In this document: positions 26,286-35,199 of the stretch, piece after piece
Position numbering within the stretch: position 1 is the first letter of the stretch
How the letters are laid out: every line of letters begins with the position of its first letter
Notes under the pieces: generated by a model
Seen by the model: only the letters and a program-made list of their open reading frames with translations
Told to the model about the DNA's origin: nothing
The model's database searches: none
Assembly: GCF_039871655.1 (NCBI RefSeq)
Contig: NZ_JBDPLZ010000004.1
Span: forward strand, 744,001 to 808,000
Direction: 5' to 3'
Length of the DNA stretch: 64,000 nucleotides
Source: Actinocorallia sp039871655
GTDB taxonomy: Bacteria; Actinomycetota; Actinomycetes; Streptosporangiales; Streptosporangiaceae
Made by a program: the position numbers and the translations under genes

Positions 26286-28037
26286 TCAGCCCTGGGGCTT
26301 GACCGGGGCGTCGATGCCCGCCTCCTTGCGCTGCTGCGCGGTGATCGGGGTGGGCGCGCCGGTGAGCGGGTCCAGGCCGGAGGCCGCCTTGGGGAAGGCG
26401 ATGACCTCGCGGATGGTCTCCGCGCCGATCAGGAGGGTGACCAGGCGGTCCAGGCCCAGGGCGATGCCGCCGTGCGGGGGCGGGCCGTAGTTGAAGGCCT
26501 CCAGCAGGAAGCCGAACTGCGACTGGGCCTCCTCCTCGGGCAGGCCGATCGCGGCGAACGCCCGCTCCTGGACGTCCTTGCGGTGGATGCGGATCGAGCC
26601 GCCGCCCAGCTCGGTGCCGTTGAGCACCAGGTCGTAGGCGTTGGACAGGGCCGAGCCCGGGTCCTTGTCGAAGGTGTCGAGGCAGTCGTCGGTGGGCGCG
26701 GTGAACGGGTGGTGCACCGCGTGCCAGCCGGTCTGCTCGCCGCTCGCGTCCTCGATCGGCTCGAACATCGGGAAGTCCACCACCCACAGGAACTTCCACG
26801 CCGACTCGTCGATCAGGCCGCAGCGGCGGCCGATCTCCAGCCGGGCCGCGCCCAGCAGCTCCAGCGCGTGGGTGCGGCGGCCGGCCGCGAAGAAGATCGC
26901 GTCACCGGGGGCGGCACCGGCGGTGACGGCGAGGTTCTCCAGGTGCTCGGCGGAGAGGTTCTTGGCGACCGGGCCGCGCAGCGAGCCGTCCGCCTCGACC
27001 AGGACGTACGCCAGGCCCCTGGCACCGCGCGCCTTGGCCCACTCCTGCCAGGCGTCGAGCTCCTTGCGGGTCTGGGACGCGCCGCCGGGCATGACGACCG
27101 CGCCGACGTGCTCGGCCTGGAAGACCCGGAACTCGGTGCCGCTGAAGTAGCCGGTGAGGTCGACCAGCTCCTGGCCGAAGCGCAGGTCGGGCTTGTCGGA
27201 GCCGTACTTGGCCATGGCCTCGGCGTAGGTCATCCGGGGCAGCGGCAGCGGCACCTCGTAGCCGGCCAGTTCCTTCCACACGCGGGCCACCAGCGCCTCG
27301 CCGACCTTCAGGACGTCCTCCTGGTCGACGAAGGACATCTCGACGTCGACCTGGGTGAACTCCGGCTGCCGGTCGGCGCGGAAGTCCTCGTCCCGGTAGC
27401 AGCGGGCGATCTGGTAGTACTTCTCCAGCCCGGCGACCATGAGCAGCTGCTTGAACAGCTGCGGGGACTGCGGCAGGGCGTACCAGTGGCCGGGCTTGAG
27501 CCGCACCGGCACCAGGAAGTCCCGCGCGCCCTCGGGCGTGGAGCGGGTGAGGGTCGGGGTCTCCACGTCGACGAAGCCCTGCTCGCGCAGCACCTCGCGG
27601 ATCAGGAAGGTGGCCTCCGACCGGGCCCGCAGCGCCCTGGCCGCGCTCTCCCTGCGGATGTCGAGGTAGCGGTGCTTGAGCCGCACCTCCTCGTTGACGT
27701 TGACGTCGCCCTCGATGGGGAAGGGCAGCGGAGCCGACTCCGACAGCACCTCGATCTCGTCGGCCACGACCTCGACCGCGCCGGTCGGCAGCTCGGGGTT
27801 CTCGTTGCCCTCGGGCCGCACCCGGACCGAGCCGGTGATCTTGACGCAGAACTCCGAGCGCAGGTCGTGGGCGGCGTCCTCCTCGCGGAACACCACCTGG
27901 ACGGTGCCGGACGCGTCGCGCAGGTCGATGAAGGTGACCCCGCCGTGGTCACGGCGGCGGGCCACCCAGCCGGCCAGCACGACCTGCGTGCCGGCGTGCT
28001 CCGCCCGGAGCGAGCCGGCCTCGTGCGTGCGAATCAT
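26286..28037 (-). CDS. aspS: Aspartate--tRNA ligase
   Basis: 583 residues from ATG 28037. N-terminal OB anticodon-binding domain (VVLAGWVARRRDHGGVTFIDLRD), class II core with motif 2 (IARCYRDEDFRADRQPEFTQVD), a bacterial GAD insertion (about residues 290-420) and motif 3 (GGIALGLDRLVTLLIG). It charges tRNA(Asp); bacterial-type actinobacterial enzymes may be non-discriminating. Its ATG overlaps the hisS TGA by 4 bp. Confidence 0.97.
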   Translation of the reverse strand: MIRTHEAGSLRAEHAGTQVVLAGWVARRRDHGGVTFIDLRDASGTVQVVFREEDAAHDLRSEFCVKITGSVRVRPEGNENPELPTGAVEVVADEIEVLSESAPLPFPIEGDVNVNEEVRLKHRYLDIRRESAARALRARSEATFLIREVLREQGFVDVETPTLTRSTPEGARDFLVPVRLKPGHWYALPQSPQLFKQLLMVAGLEKYYQIARCYRDEDFRADRQPEFTQVDVEMSFVDQEDVLKVGEALVARVWKELAGYEVPLPLPRMTYAEAMAKYGSDKPDLRFGQELVDLTGYFSGTEFRVFQAEHVGAVVMPGGASQTRKELDAWQEWAKARGARGLAYVLVEADGSLRGPVAKNLSAEHLENLAVTAGAAPGDAIFFAAGRRTHALELLGAARLEIGRRCGLIDESAWKFLWVVDFPMFEPIEDASGEQTGWHAVHHPFTAPTDDCLDTFDKDPGSALSNAYDLVLNGTELGGGSIRIHRKDVQERAFAAIGLPEEEAQSQFGFLLEAFNYGPPPHGGIALGLDRLVTLLIGAETIREVIAFPKAASGLDPLTGAPTPITAQQRKEAGIDAPVKPQG

Positions 28038-29296
28038 GATGAGAGCCTTCTTTTGAGAACGTCGACGACTTCGGTGAGCGGGACGGCGATCTGCTCGCCG
28101 GCGGCCAGGTCCTTGAGCTGCGCGGACCCGGCGGCGAGATCTCGATCCCCGAGGATCAGGGCGTAGGCCGCGCCGGAGCGGTCGGCGCCCTTCATGCCCG
28201 CCTTCATGCTGCGGCCGCCGAAGCCCTGGTCGGCGGCGATCCCGGCCCGCCGCAGGGCGGTGACCAGCTTGAAGACCTCCCGGGCCGCCTGCTCGCCCAG
28301 CGCCACACCGTAGACCTGGACGGTCGTGCCCGCGACGGCCGGGACCCGCTCGGCCTCCATCGCCAGGACGATGCGGTCCAGGCCGAGGCCGAAGCCGATG
28401 CCGGGCAGGGGCGGGCCGCCGATGGTCTCCGACAGCCCGTCGTAGCGTCCGCCGCCGCCGATGCCCGACTGGGAGCCCAGCAGGGCGTGGTCGAACTCGA
28501 ACAGGGTGCGGGTGTAGTAGTCCAGGCCGCGCACCAGCCGGGGGTTGTCGGTCCAGGGGATCGACAGGTCGGCCAGCAGTTCGCGCACCCGGTCGTAGTG
28601 GGCCTTGCAGCCCGCGCACAGGTGGTCGGAGACCAGCGGGGCGTCGCCGAGCTGGGCGATCACCTCGGGCCGCTTGTCGTCCAGGACGCGCAGCGGGTTC
28701 AGCTCGACCCTCCTGCGGGTGTCGGAGTCCAGGTCCAGGCCCCGCAGGAAGGACTGCAGGGCGGCCCGGTAGGCCGGACGGCACTCGGCGTCGCCCAGGG
28801 TGTTCAGGTGCAGGGTGACCTGCCGCAGGCCCAGCTCCTGGTAGTAGTCCCAGGCCAGGGCGATGGTCTCGGCGTCGATCGCCGGATCCTCCGAGCCCAG
28901 GGCCTCGAGGTCGACCTGGTAGAACTGCCGGTACCGGCCGGACTGGGGCCGCTCGTAGCGGAAGACGGGGCCGACGGCCCAGACCTTCACCGGCAGCGCG
29001 CCCTTGTGCAGGTTGTGCTCCAGCGCCGAGCGCAGCGCCCCGGCGGTGATCTCCGGCCGGAGCGTGATCGAACGCCCGCCCCGGTCATCGAAGGTGTACA
29101 TCTCCTTGGTCACCACGTCGGTGGACTCGCCGACGCCGCGGGCGAACAGCTGGGTGTCCTCGAAGACCGGCAGCTCCAGGTAGGAGTAGCCGGCCCGGCT
29201 CGCCGCGGCCGCGAAGGCGTCGCGGGCGGCCAGGAACGCCGCCGAGCGCGGCGGAACGTATTCACTGACCCCCTTGGGGGCCTGGAAAGTGCTCAT
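28034..29296 (-). CDS. hisS: Histidine--tRNA ligase
   Basis: 420 residues. Class II core with motif 2 (VGPVFRYERPQSGRYRQFYQ), the histidine-specific LVRGLDYYTRT and the GIGGGGRYDGL loop, and a C-terminal anticodon-binding domain. Middle gene of the MBL-hisS-aspS operon: it starts five bases after the MBL hydrolase stop and overlaps aspS by 4 bp. Confidence 0.97.
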   Translation of the reverse strand: MSTFQAPKGVSEYVPPRSAAFLAARDAFAAAASRAGYSYLELPVFEDTQLFARGVGESTDVVTKEMYTFDDRGGRSITLRPEITAGALRSALEHNLHKGALPVKVWAVGPVFRYERPQSGRYRQFYQVDLEALGSEDPAIDAETIALAWDYYQELGLRQVTLHLNTLGDAECRPAYRAALQSFLRGLDLDSDTRRRVELNPLRVLDDKRPEVIAQLGDAPLVSDHLCAGCKAHYDRVRELLADLSIPWTDNPRLVRGLDYYTRTLFEFDHALLGSQSGIGGGGRYDGLSETIGGPPLPGIGFGLGLDRIVLAMEAERVPAVAGTTVQVYGVALGEQAAREVFKLVTALRRAGIAADQGFGGRSMKAGMKGADRSGAAYALILGDRDLAAGSAQLKDLAAGEQIAVPLTEVVDVLKRRLSS

Positions 29297-29301
29297 AAAG
29301 A

Positions 29302-29988
29302 TCAGAAGCCTCGTTTGGGGCCTTCGGCGGGTGCGAGATCCGACAGGTACGGATTGCTCACGCGCTCACGGCCGATGGTCGTCTGGGGCCCGTGCCCGGG
29401 CAGCACCACGGTCTCGTCCGGCAGGGGCAGGCAGACCTTGGCCAGGCTGCGCAGGATGGCCTGGTGGTCGCCGCCCGGAAGGTCGGTGCGGCCGATGGAC
29501 CCGGCGAACAGGAGGTCTCCGGAGAACATCACCTGGAGGTCCTCGAACGGGGTCCGGAACGTCACCGACCCGGGCGTATGGCCGGGGGCGTGCTCGACGG
29601 TCAGCTCCAGCCCCGCCAGCTCCAGCACCGAGCCGTCGGAGAGCTCGCGCACGTCGTCCGGCTCGCTCAGGGTGAGCCCGCCGAACAGCTGGGCGGAGGT
29701 CACCCCGAAGCCCTTGGCCGGGTTCGACAGCAGGTCGCGGTCGTCGGGATGGATGAACGCCGGGACGTCGCGCGCTCCGCAGACCGGCGCCACCGACCAC
29801 ACATGGTCGAGATGGCCGTGCGTGAGGATCACCGCGACCGGCTTGAGCCGGTGCTCGCGCAGGATCTCCTCGACCCCGTCGGCGGCGTCCTGTCCGGGGT
29901 CGATGATCACGCACTCCTCGCCCGCGGCGGGAGCCACCACATAGCAGTTGGTGGCGAAGGAGCCTGCGGGAAACCCGGCGACGAGCAC
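29302..29988 (-). CDS. Metallo-beta-lactamase-fold hydrolase (glyoxalase II-like)
   Basis: 228 residues from GTG 29988 (GAGAGG upstream). The metal-binding motif THGHLDHVW (HxHxDH), HAPGHTPGSV (second His), and GDLLFAGSIGRTDLPGGD (bridging Asp) are intact, so two metal ions should be bound. The family includes hydroxyacylglutathione hydrolases; actinobacteria lack glutathione, so the substrate may be a mycothiol thioester or something unrelated. It is collinear with mycobacterial Rv2581c and heads the hisS-aspS operon. Confidence 0.88.
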   Translation of the reverse strand: MLVAGFPAGSFATNCYVVAPAAGEECVIIDPGQDAADGVEEILREHRLKPVAVILTHGHLDHVWSVAPVCGARDVPAFIHPDDRDLLSNPAKGFGVTSAQLFGGLTLSEPDDVRELSDGSVLELAGLELTVEHAPGHTPGSVTFRTPFEDLQVMFSGDLLFAGSIGRTDLPGGDHQAILRSLAKVCLPLPDETVVLPGHGPQTTIGRERVSNPYLSDLAPAEGPKRGF

Positions 29989-30191
29989 GTTCTGCCTCTC
30001 TGTATGCGGCCCTTATGCTGGGGCCGCTTGGATGCACGGAAGGTGATCCCGAGCCTACCGGGGGGTCAGGCTCCTCCGCGAACGAGTTCGTCGTGTCCCG
30101 CCGGGGAGGCGGGCGGGATCCGGGACCGATACGATGCCCAGCACTGATCATCATCAGCGTACGGCACGGGAGATCAGAGGAGGCTGCCGCA

Positions 30192-30956
30192 GTGGCCGGC
30201 AAGGACCGCAAGAAGGAACTGGCTCGTCGGCGCTATGAGCGCCAGCAGGCGCACCGCGCCGCCGAGGAGGCCGCGGCCAAGAGGCGCAGCTTGATCGGCG
30301 CGTCCGTCGCCACGGCGGTGGTGGTCCTGGGCGTTGCGGGAGCGGCCTACGCCTTCACCCGGGACGAGGAGAAGGCCGACGACCCGACGGTCGCCGCCGA
30401 GACGCCCAAGCCGGGGGAGTGCCTCTACTCCTCCGAGGGCGAGGCCGCCAAGGACGTCGGCGCGCCGCCGGCGAAGCCCGTCCACGACGGCGACGTGGAG
30501 GCGAAGGTCAAGACCTCGGCCGGCGAGTTCACCTTCACGCTGGACGGGAAGAAGGCCCCCTGCACCGTGAACTCCTTCGCGCACCTGGCGAAGGAGAAGT
30601 ACTTCGACGGCACCGAGTGCCACCGCCTGACCGACAACGTCCTGCAGTGCGGCGATCCGACAGGGTCGGGATCGGGCGGTCCGGGGTATCAGTTCGCCAA
30701 CGAGAACACCGAGGGCGCCCGGTACAAGAAGGGCGTCCTGGCGATGGCGAACGCGGGGCCCGACACCAACGGCAGCCAGTTCTTCATCGTGTACAAGGAC
30801 TGGGACGACCTGCCGGCGAACTACACCGTCTTCGGTACGGTCTCCTCGGGCCTGGACAAGGTCGAGGAGATCGCCGACGCGGGCTCCGAGCCCGAGGGTG
30901 ATGGCAAGCCCAAGAAGAAGGTCGAAATCGACAGTGTCTCGATCGCGAAGAAATAG
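30192..30956 (+). CDS. Peptidyl-prolyl cis-trans isomerase, cyclophilin type, membrane-anchored
   Basis: 254 residues from GTG 30192 (AGAGGAGG upstream). It has a basic cytoplasmic head (GKDRKKELARRRYERQQ), one membrane helix (about 38-58), then an extracytoplasmic cyclophilin domain with GTECHRLTDN, LQCGDPTGSGSGGPGYQFANE and GVLAMANAGPDTNGSQFFI. It probably helps fold exported proteins. Collinear with mycobacterial Rv2582 (ppiB), divergent from the MBL-hisS-aspS operon. Confidence 0.92.
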   Translation: MAGKDRKKELARRRYERQQAHRAAEEAAAKRRSLIGASVATAVVVLGVAGAAYAFTRDEEKADDPTVAAETPKPGECLYSSEGEAAKDVGAPPAKPVHDGDVEAKVKTSAGEFTFTLDGKKAPCTVNSFAHLAKEKYFDGTECHRLTDNVLQCGDPTGSGSGGPGYQFANENTEGARYKKGVLAMANAGPDTNGSQFFIVYKDWDDLPANYTVFGTVSSGLDKVEEIADAGSEPEGDGKPKKKVEIDSVSIAKK

Positions 30957-31030
30957 TGACTCGGGACGCTAGTGTTTGATAGGCCCGGAATACATAACCG
31001 ACAGTTCGGGCCATGACGCAGGAGGCAAGG

Positions 31031-32269
31031 GTGTCCAGCGCCACAGATCCGTGGGGCCGTGTCGACGAAGAGGGCACGGTCTATGTGAAGACCGCGGACG
31101 GCGAGAGGGTCGTGGGTTCCTGGCAGGCGGGCGCCCCTGAGGAGGCCCTTGCCTACTTCAAGCGCAAGTACGACTCCCTCGCCACCGAGATCGGGCTGCT
31201 CGAGCAGCGGATCAAGACCACCGACCTGGCTCCGGCCCAGGCGGCCAGCAGCATCGAGCGGCTCAGGGAGTCGGTCGTGGACGCCCACGCGGTGGGCGAC
31301 CTCGACTCCCTGCTGCGGCGGCTGGACGCGCTGGGCGAGATGGCGGGAAAGAAGCGCGAGGAGCTGAAGGTCCAGCGCGACCACGCCCGCAGCGCGGCCC
31401 GGGAGGCCAAGGAGCGCATCGTCGCCGAGGCCGAGCGCATCGCCGCCGAGGAGACCCACTGGAAGAACGGCGGCGAGCGGCTGCGGCAGCTCGTCGAGGA
31501 GTGGAAGGCGGCCGAGCGCATCGACCGCGCCACCGAGACCGTCCTGTGGAAGCGGTTGTCGTCGGCGCGCAACGCCTTCACCAAGCGCCGCAAGGCCTAC
31601 TTCTCCTCTCTGGAGGACCAGCGGGCCGCCGTGCAGGCGGAGAAGGAGCGCCTGGTCGCCGAGGCCGAGGCGATCTCCGGCTCCACCCAGTGGAACGACA
31701 CCGCCGCGGCCTACCGCGACCTGATGCACCGCTGGAAGAACGCCGGACGGGCCTCGCGGGAGGCCGAGGAGGAGCTGTGGGCGCGCTTCAAGGGCGCCCA
31801 GGACGTCTTCTTCAACGCCCGCAAGGCGGCCTTCGACGAGCGGGACGCGGAGTTCGCCGGTAACGCCGAGGTCAAGGAGAAGCTGCTGGAGGAGGCCGAG
31901 CGCCTCGTCCCGGTGAAGAACCTCCGCCAGGCCAAGCAGCAGCTGCGCTCGGTCCAGGAACGCTGGGAGGCCGCGGGCATGGTCCCGCGCGCCGACCGGG
32001 ACCGGCTGGAGGGCCGGCTGCGCAAGGTCGAGGAGGCGGTGCGCCAGGCCGAGGAGGCCGAGTGGCGGCGCAGCAACCCCGAGGCCAGGGCGCGGGCCGA
32101 GGCGACGGTCGCCCAGCTGCGCTCCTCCATCGCCCAGCTGGAGGGCAAGCTGGCCAAGGCCGAGGCCGCGGGGAACGCCAAGGGCGTCAAGGACGCCCAG
32201 GAGGCGCTGTCCGCCCGCCGCGCCTGGCTGGAGGAGGCCGAGCGGACCCTCGCGGAGTTCACCGGCTGA
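31031..32269 (+). CDS. DUF349 coiled-coil protein
   Basis: 412 residues from GTG 31031 (GGAGG five bases before); an ATG at 31013 is an alternative but sits on top of that ribosome-binding site. It has several DUF349 repeats of about 70-77 residues (LVEEWKAAERIDRATETVLWKRL, LMHRWKNAGRASREAEEELWARFKGAQD, VQERWEAAGMVPRADRDRLEGRL), all charged coiled coil. The family is cytoplasmic and of unknown role. Position next to the cyclophilin gene is conserved in Streptomyces. Confidence 0.88.
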   Translation: MSSATDPWGRVDEEGTVYVKTADGERVVGSWQAGAPEEALAYFKRKYDSLATEIGLLEQRIKTTDLAPAQAASSIERLRESVVDAHAVGDLDSLLRRLDALGEMAGKKREELKVQRDHARSAAREAKERIVAEAERIAAEETHWKNGGERLRQLVEEWKAAERIDRATETVLWKRLSSARNAFTKRRKAYFSSLEDQRAAVQAEKERLVAEAEAISGSTQWNDTAAAYRDLMHRWKNAGRASREAEEELWARFKGAQDVFFNARKAAFDERDAEFAGNAEVKEKLLEEAERLVPVKNLRQAKQQLRSVQERWEAAGMVPRADRDRLEGRLRKVEEAVRQAEEAEWRRSNPEARARAEATVAQLRSSIAQLEGKLAKAEAAGNAKGVKDAQEALSARRAWLEEAERTLAEFTG

Positions 32270-32284
32270 TCATCACGTATGGAA

Positions 32285-32318
32285 GGGACCCGCGTGGCCG
32301 TCAGGTCACGCGGGTTCC
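32285..32318. terminator. Hairpin between convergent DUF349 and DinB-like genes
   Basis: A 12-bp stem (32285-32296 with 32307-32318, one G-T pair) with a ten-base loop lies 15 bases past the DUF349 stop and before the stop of the opposing gene. Confidence 0.65.
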
Positions 32319-32333
32319 GGCTTTCCCGGGCCC

Positions 32334-32924
32334 TCATCCAGAGGCCCGCTCGGGGAAGGAGCCCTCGTCCCGGCCCAGGAAGGCCAGCAGCCGGGTGAGC
32401 TCGCCCGCGCCGCGCGGCGGGGTCAGCGCCGGGCCGAGGAGCCCCTCCTTGCGCATGGTGGTGCCGATGACCTGGGCGGTGGCCGAGGCCCGGTGGACGA
32501 GGTCGGGGTCCAGGCGCACCGGCAGCCCGGCGGCACGGGCCAGGTCCCAGGCGTGGACCAGCAACTCCAGCACGTAGGTGTCGAGCAGGTCGCGCAGGGG
32601 GAGCTCGCCGAACCCGCCGAAGGGGATGGGGGTGGCCAGGGCCTCGGGGGTGAGGGCGGCGGCGCAGGCGGCCCTGGCCCGCCGCCAGGAGGCCACCGGG
32701 TCGGGCCCCACCAGCCGTCCGGGGGCGTCCGCCGCGTCCGGGGGCTCCTCGCGCCCGACCAGCGCGATGATCTCCAGCTGGCCGCCGATCACATGGCCGA
32801 GCAGGTCCCCGGCGGTCCAGCCCTCGCACGGCGACGGGAGGCTCCAGGCGTTCTCGGGCACGCCGACGACGACGCCCTCGAACAGGTCGAGGGCGCGCTC
32901 GTATCCGCTGGGTTCCCGTGTCAT
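32334..32924 (-). CDS. TIGR03086-type / DinB-like mycothiol-dependent enzyme family protein
   Basis: 196 residues from ATG 32924; the upstream residues in frame are not family-like. The N-terminal four-helix bundle has the WSLPSPCEGWTAGDLLGHVIGG metal-binding His and, later, LVHAWDLARAAGLPV, as in the TIGR03086/MDMPI_N proteins. Relatives bind a divalent metal and several are mycothiol-dependent. Substrate unknown. Divergent from rarA. Confidence 0.8.
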   Translation of the reverse strand: MTREPSGYERALDLFEGVVVGVPENAWSLPSPCEGWTAGDLLGHVIGGQLEIIALVGREEPPDAADAPGRLVGPDPVASWRRARAACAAALTPEALATPIPFGGFGELPLRDLLDTYVLELLVHAWDLARAAGLPVRLDPDLVHRASATAQVIGTTMRKEGLLGPALTPPRGAGELTRLLAFLGRDEGSFPERASG

Positions 32925-33003
32925 GAGGGACAAGGTCACTCCCGTTCCGGCCGCTCTGTCAACCACAACGCCGCTTCTGGACTGCGCCGGATAGTGTCAC
33001 CTT

Positions 33004-34311
33004 ATGGACAGCTTGTTCGACGTTCCCGCGGAGGACGCCCAGAAGGCGAACGAGCCCCTGGCCGTCCGGATGCGCCCCCGGACCCTGGAGGAGGTCGTCG
33101 GGCAGGAGCACCTCACCGGCCCGGGGACGCCGATCCGGCAGCTCGTGGAACGGGACGCCCCGATGTCCCTGGTGCTGTGGGGGCCGCCGGGCACCGGCAA
33201 GACCACCCTGGCCACCGTGATCAGCCAGGCCTCGCGCCGCCGCTTCGTGGAGATCTCCGCGGTCTCCGACGGGGTGAAGCAGGTCCGGGAGGCCATCGCC
33301 CAGGCCAAGCGGGAGCTGGGCATGACCGGGCGGCAGACGCTGCTGTTCGTCGACGAGGTCCACCGGTTCAACAAGGCGCAGCAGGACGCCCTGCTCCCCG
33401 CGGTGGAGAACCGCTGGGTCTCGTTCATCGGCGCGACCACCGAGAACCCGTTCTTCTCGGTCAACAGCCCCCTGCTGTCCCGTTCGCTGCTGCTGACCCT
33501 CCAGCCCCTCGGCGACGACGAGGTCCGTGCGGTTCTGAAACGCGCCCTGACGGACGAACGGGGCATCAAGGCGGTACTGACCGGGGAGGCGGAGGACCAC
33601 CTCGTCAGGCTCGCCGGAGGGGACGCGCGCCGCTCCCTGACCTACCTGGAGGCCGCCGCCCTGGTCGCGGTCGACGGCGAGATCACCGTGGACGTCCTGG
33701 AGAAGGCCGTCGACCGTGCCGCCGTCCGCTACGACCGCGACGGCGACCAGCACTACGACGTGGTCAGCGCGTTCATCAAGAGCATCAGGGGCAGTGACGT
33801 GGACGCGGCCCTGCACTACCTCGCCCGGATGATCGTCGCGGGTGAGGACGCCAGGTTCATCGCCAGGCGGCTGATCGTCCACGCCAGCGAGGACATCGGC
33901 ATGGCGGACCCGACGGCCCTGCAGACGGCCGTGGCCGCCGCCCACGCCGTCGAGCACGTCGGCCTGCCCGAGGCCAGGATCAACCTGGCCCAGGCGGTGG
34001 TCCACCTGTCGCTGGCGCCCAAGTCCAACGCGGTGATCACCGCCATCGACGAGGCCATGGCGGACGTGCGGCGGGGTGTCGTCGGTCACGTCCCCCACCA
34101 CCTGCGGGACGCCCACTACCGGGGGGCCGAGAAGCTGGGCCACGGCAAGGGCTACCTCTACGCGCATGATCATCCTGGTGGGGTGGTCGCGCAGCAGTAC
34201 GCCCCCGACGAGCTGGAGGGGCGGCGCTACTACCGGCCGACCAGGCACGGCGCGGAAACCCGGTGGAGCGAGGTGCTGGAGCGCATCAGAATGGTCCTCA
34301 AGGGCCGTTAG
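33004..34311 (+). CDS. rarA: Replication-associated recombination protein A (RarA/MgsA)
   Basis: 435-residue AAA+ ATPase: Walker A WGPPGTGKTTLA, Walker B LLFVDEVHRFNKAQQD, sensor IGATTENP, then lid and the C-terminal tetramerisation region ending YYRPTRHGAE. It acts at stalled replication forks. Collinear with Rv2559c. In Streptomyces rpsD lies next to it; rpsD is not present here between rarA and the DUF948 gene. Confidence 0.94.
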   Translation: MDSLFDVPAEDAQKANEPLAVRMRPRTLEEVVGQEHLTGPGTPIRQLVERDAPMSLVLWGPPGTGKTTLATVISQASRRRFVEISAVSDGVKQVREAIAQAKRELGMTGRQTLLFVDEVHRFNKAQQDALLPAVENRWVSFIGATTENPFFSVNSPLLSRSLLLTLQPLGDDEVRAVLKRALTDERGIKAVLTGEAEDHLVRLAGGDARRSLTYLEAAALVAVDGEITVDVLEKAVDRAAVRYDRDGDQHYDVVSAFIKSIRGSDVDAALHYLARMIVAGEDARFIARRLIVHASEDIGMADPTALQTAVAAAHAVEHVGLPEARINLAQAVVHLSLAPKSNAVITAIDEAMADVRRGVVGHVPHHLRDAHYRGAEKLGHGKGYLYAHDHPGGVVAQQYAPDELEGRRYYRPTRHGAETRWSEVLERIRMVLKGR

Positions 34312-34368
34312 GCTGGAGAGGGTTCGGTGACCGGCCTTCGGGTCGCAGCCTGAGCAGCCCTCTCGCGA

Positions 34369-34402
34369 TAGGGTCCGTGGACACGGACCCGGCGGAAACG
34401 CC
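34369..34402 (+). promoter_or_regulatory. Promoter-proximal hairpins before the DUF948-alaS operon
   Basis: A TAGGGT -10 hexamer (34369-34374) overlaps a palindrome with 9-bp arms (34371-34379 and 34382-34390, two bases between). It is followed at once by GGCG-GAAA-CGCC (34391-34402), a short stem with a GNRA-type tetraloop at the start of the likely 5' UTR. The first could be an operator; the second could stabilise the mRNA. Function is unknown. Confidence 0.35.
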
Positions 34403-34450
34403 GCCCCGTCGCCCCTTGCGTGGGCTCCCGAACCCGATTGGAAGACCCGG

Positions 34451-34849
34451 ATGCTTACTGGTGGACAGCTCGCAGGTCTCATCATTGCCGTCTTCTGGGC
34501 GATCCTGGTCTCCTTCCTGGCGCTGGTGCTGCTGAAGCTGTCCCGGCTGCTGAAGGAGACCACCGAGCTGGTCGCCGAGCTGGGGGACCAGGCGGCCCCG
34601 CTGCTGGAGGACCTGGCCCGCACGGTGGAGCAGGCGGGCGAACAGCTCGACCGCACCGACGTGATCACCAAGCAGATGGCGGGGGTGAGCCAGAACGTCT
34701 CGGCGGTCACCACCGTGGTGACGTCGGTGGTCGGCGGCCCGCTGGTGAAGGCCGCGGCGTTCTCCTACGGGGTGCGCAAGGCGCTCGGCCGTCCCGAGGC
34801 TCCGGCCCGGCCGCAGCTGCCGTCCCAGCGAAGGGGAGGCCGCAGATGA
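34451..34849 (+). CDS. DUF948 membrane protein
   Basis: 132 residues: one N-terminal membrane helix (about 8-30), then an amphipathic coiled coil (LKETTELVAELGDQAAPLLEDLARTVEQAGEQLDRTDVITKQM) and a glycine-containing FSYGVRKAL segment, the DUF948 pattern. Role unknown. First of three overlapping genes before alaS; its TGA overlaps the next ATG. Confidence 0.85.
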   Translation: MLTGGQLAGLIIAVFWAILVSFLALVLLKLSRLLKETTELVAELGDQAAPLLEDLARTVEQAGEQLDRTDVITKQMAGVSQNVSAVTTVVTSVVGGPLVKAAAFSYGVRKALGRPEAPARPQLPSQRRGGRR

Positions 34850-35199
34850 AACGGCTCTTCTGGCTCACCGTCGGGGCGGGAACCGCCCTGTACGCCCAGC
34901 GCAGGGCGATGCGCTTCGCCCGCAGCCTGGCCCCGGAGAACCTCGCGGTCCGCGCCGTGGAGAACGCGGTGAAGACCGGGAGCACCACCGGCGACCGGCT
35001 GCGCGCCTTCGCCGAGGAGGTGCGGCTGAACATGGCCGAGCGAGAGGCCGAGCTGAACGAGGCCATCCGGTTGGACCAGGAGCCTCCGGTGGATCCCCGC
35101 CGGAACCGGCCGATCCGGATCCTCCAGGTGCGGCCCATACAAGACCACGACACCAAAGCAATCGACGACATCAAGGACGGAACACATGGAGTCGGCTGA
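34846..35199 (+). CDS. DUF6167-like hypothetical protein
   Basis: 117 residues from ATG 34846 (AAGGGGAGG upstream), overlapping the DUF948 stop by 4 bp. It opens MKRLFWLTVGAGTALYAQRRAMRF, a short hydrophobic head and basic stretch, then LAPENLAVRAVENAV and a charged helix FAEEVRLNMAEREAELNEAI. This is the small protein usually found between the DUF948 gene and alaS in actinobacteria. Its 3' end overlaps alaS by 14 bp. Confidence 0.8.
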   Translation: MKRLFWLTVGAGTALYAQRRAMRFARSLAPENLAVRAVENAVKTGSTTGDRLRAFAEEVRLNMAEREAELNEAIRLDQEPPVDPRRNRPIRILQVRPIQDHDTKAIDDIKDGTHGVG

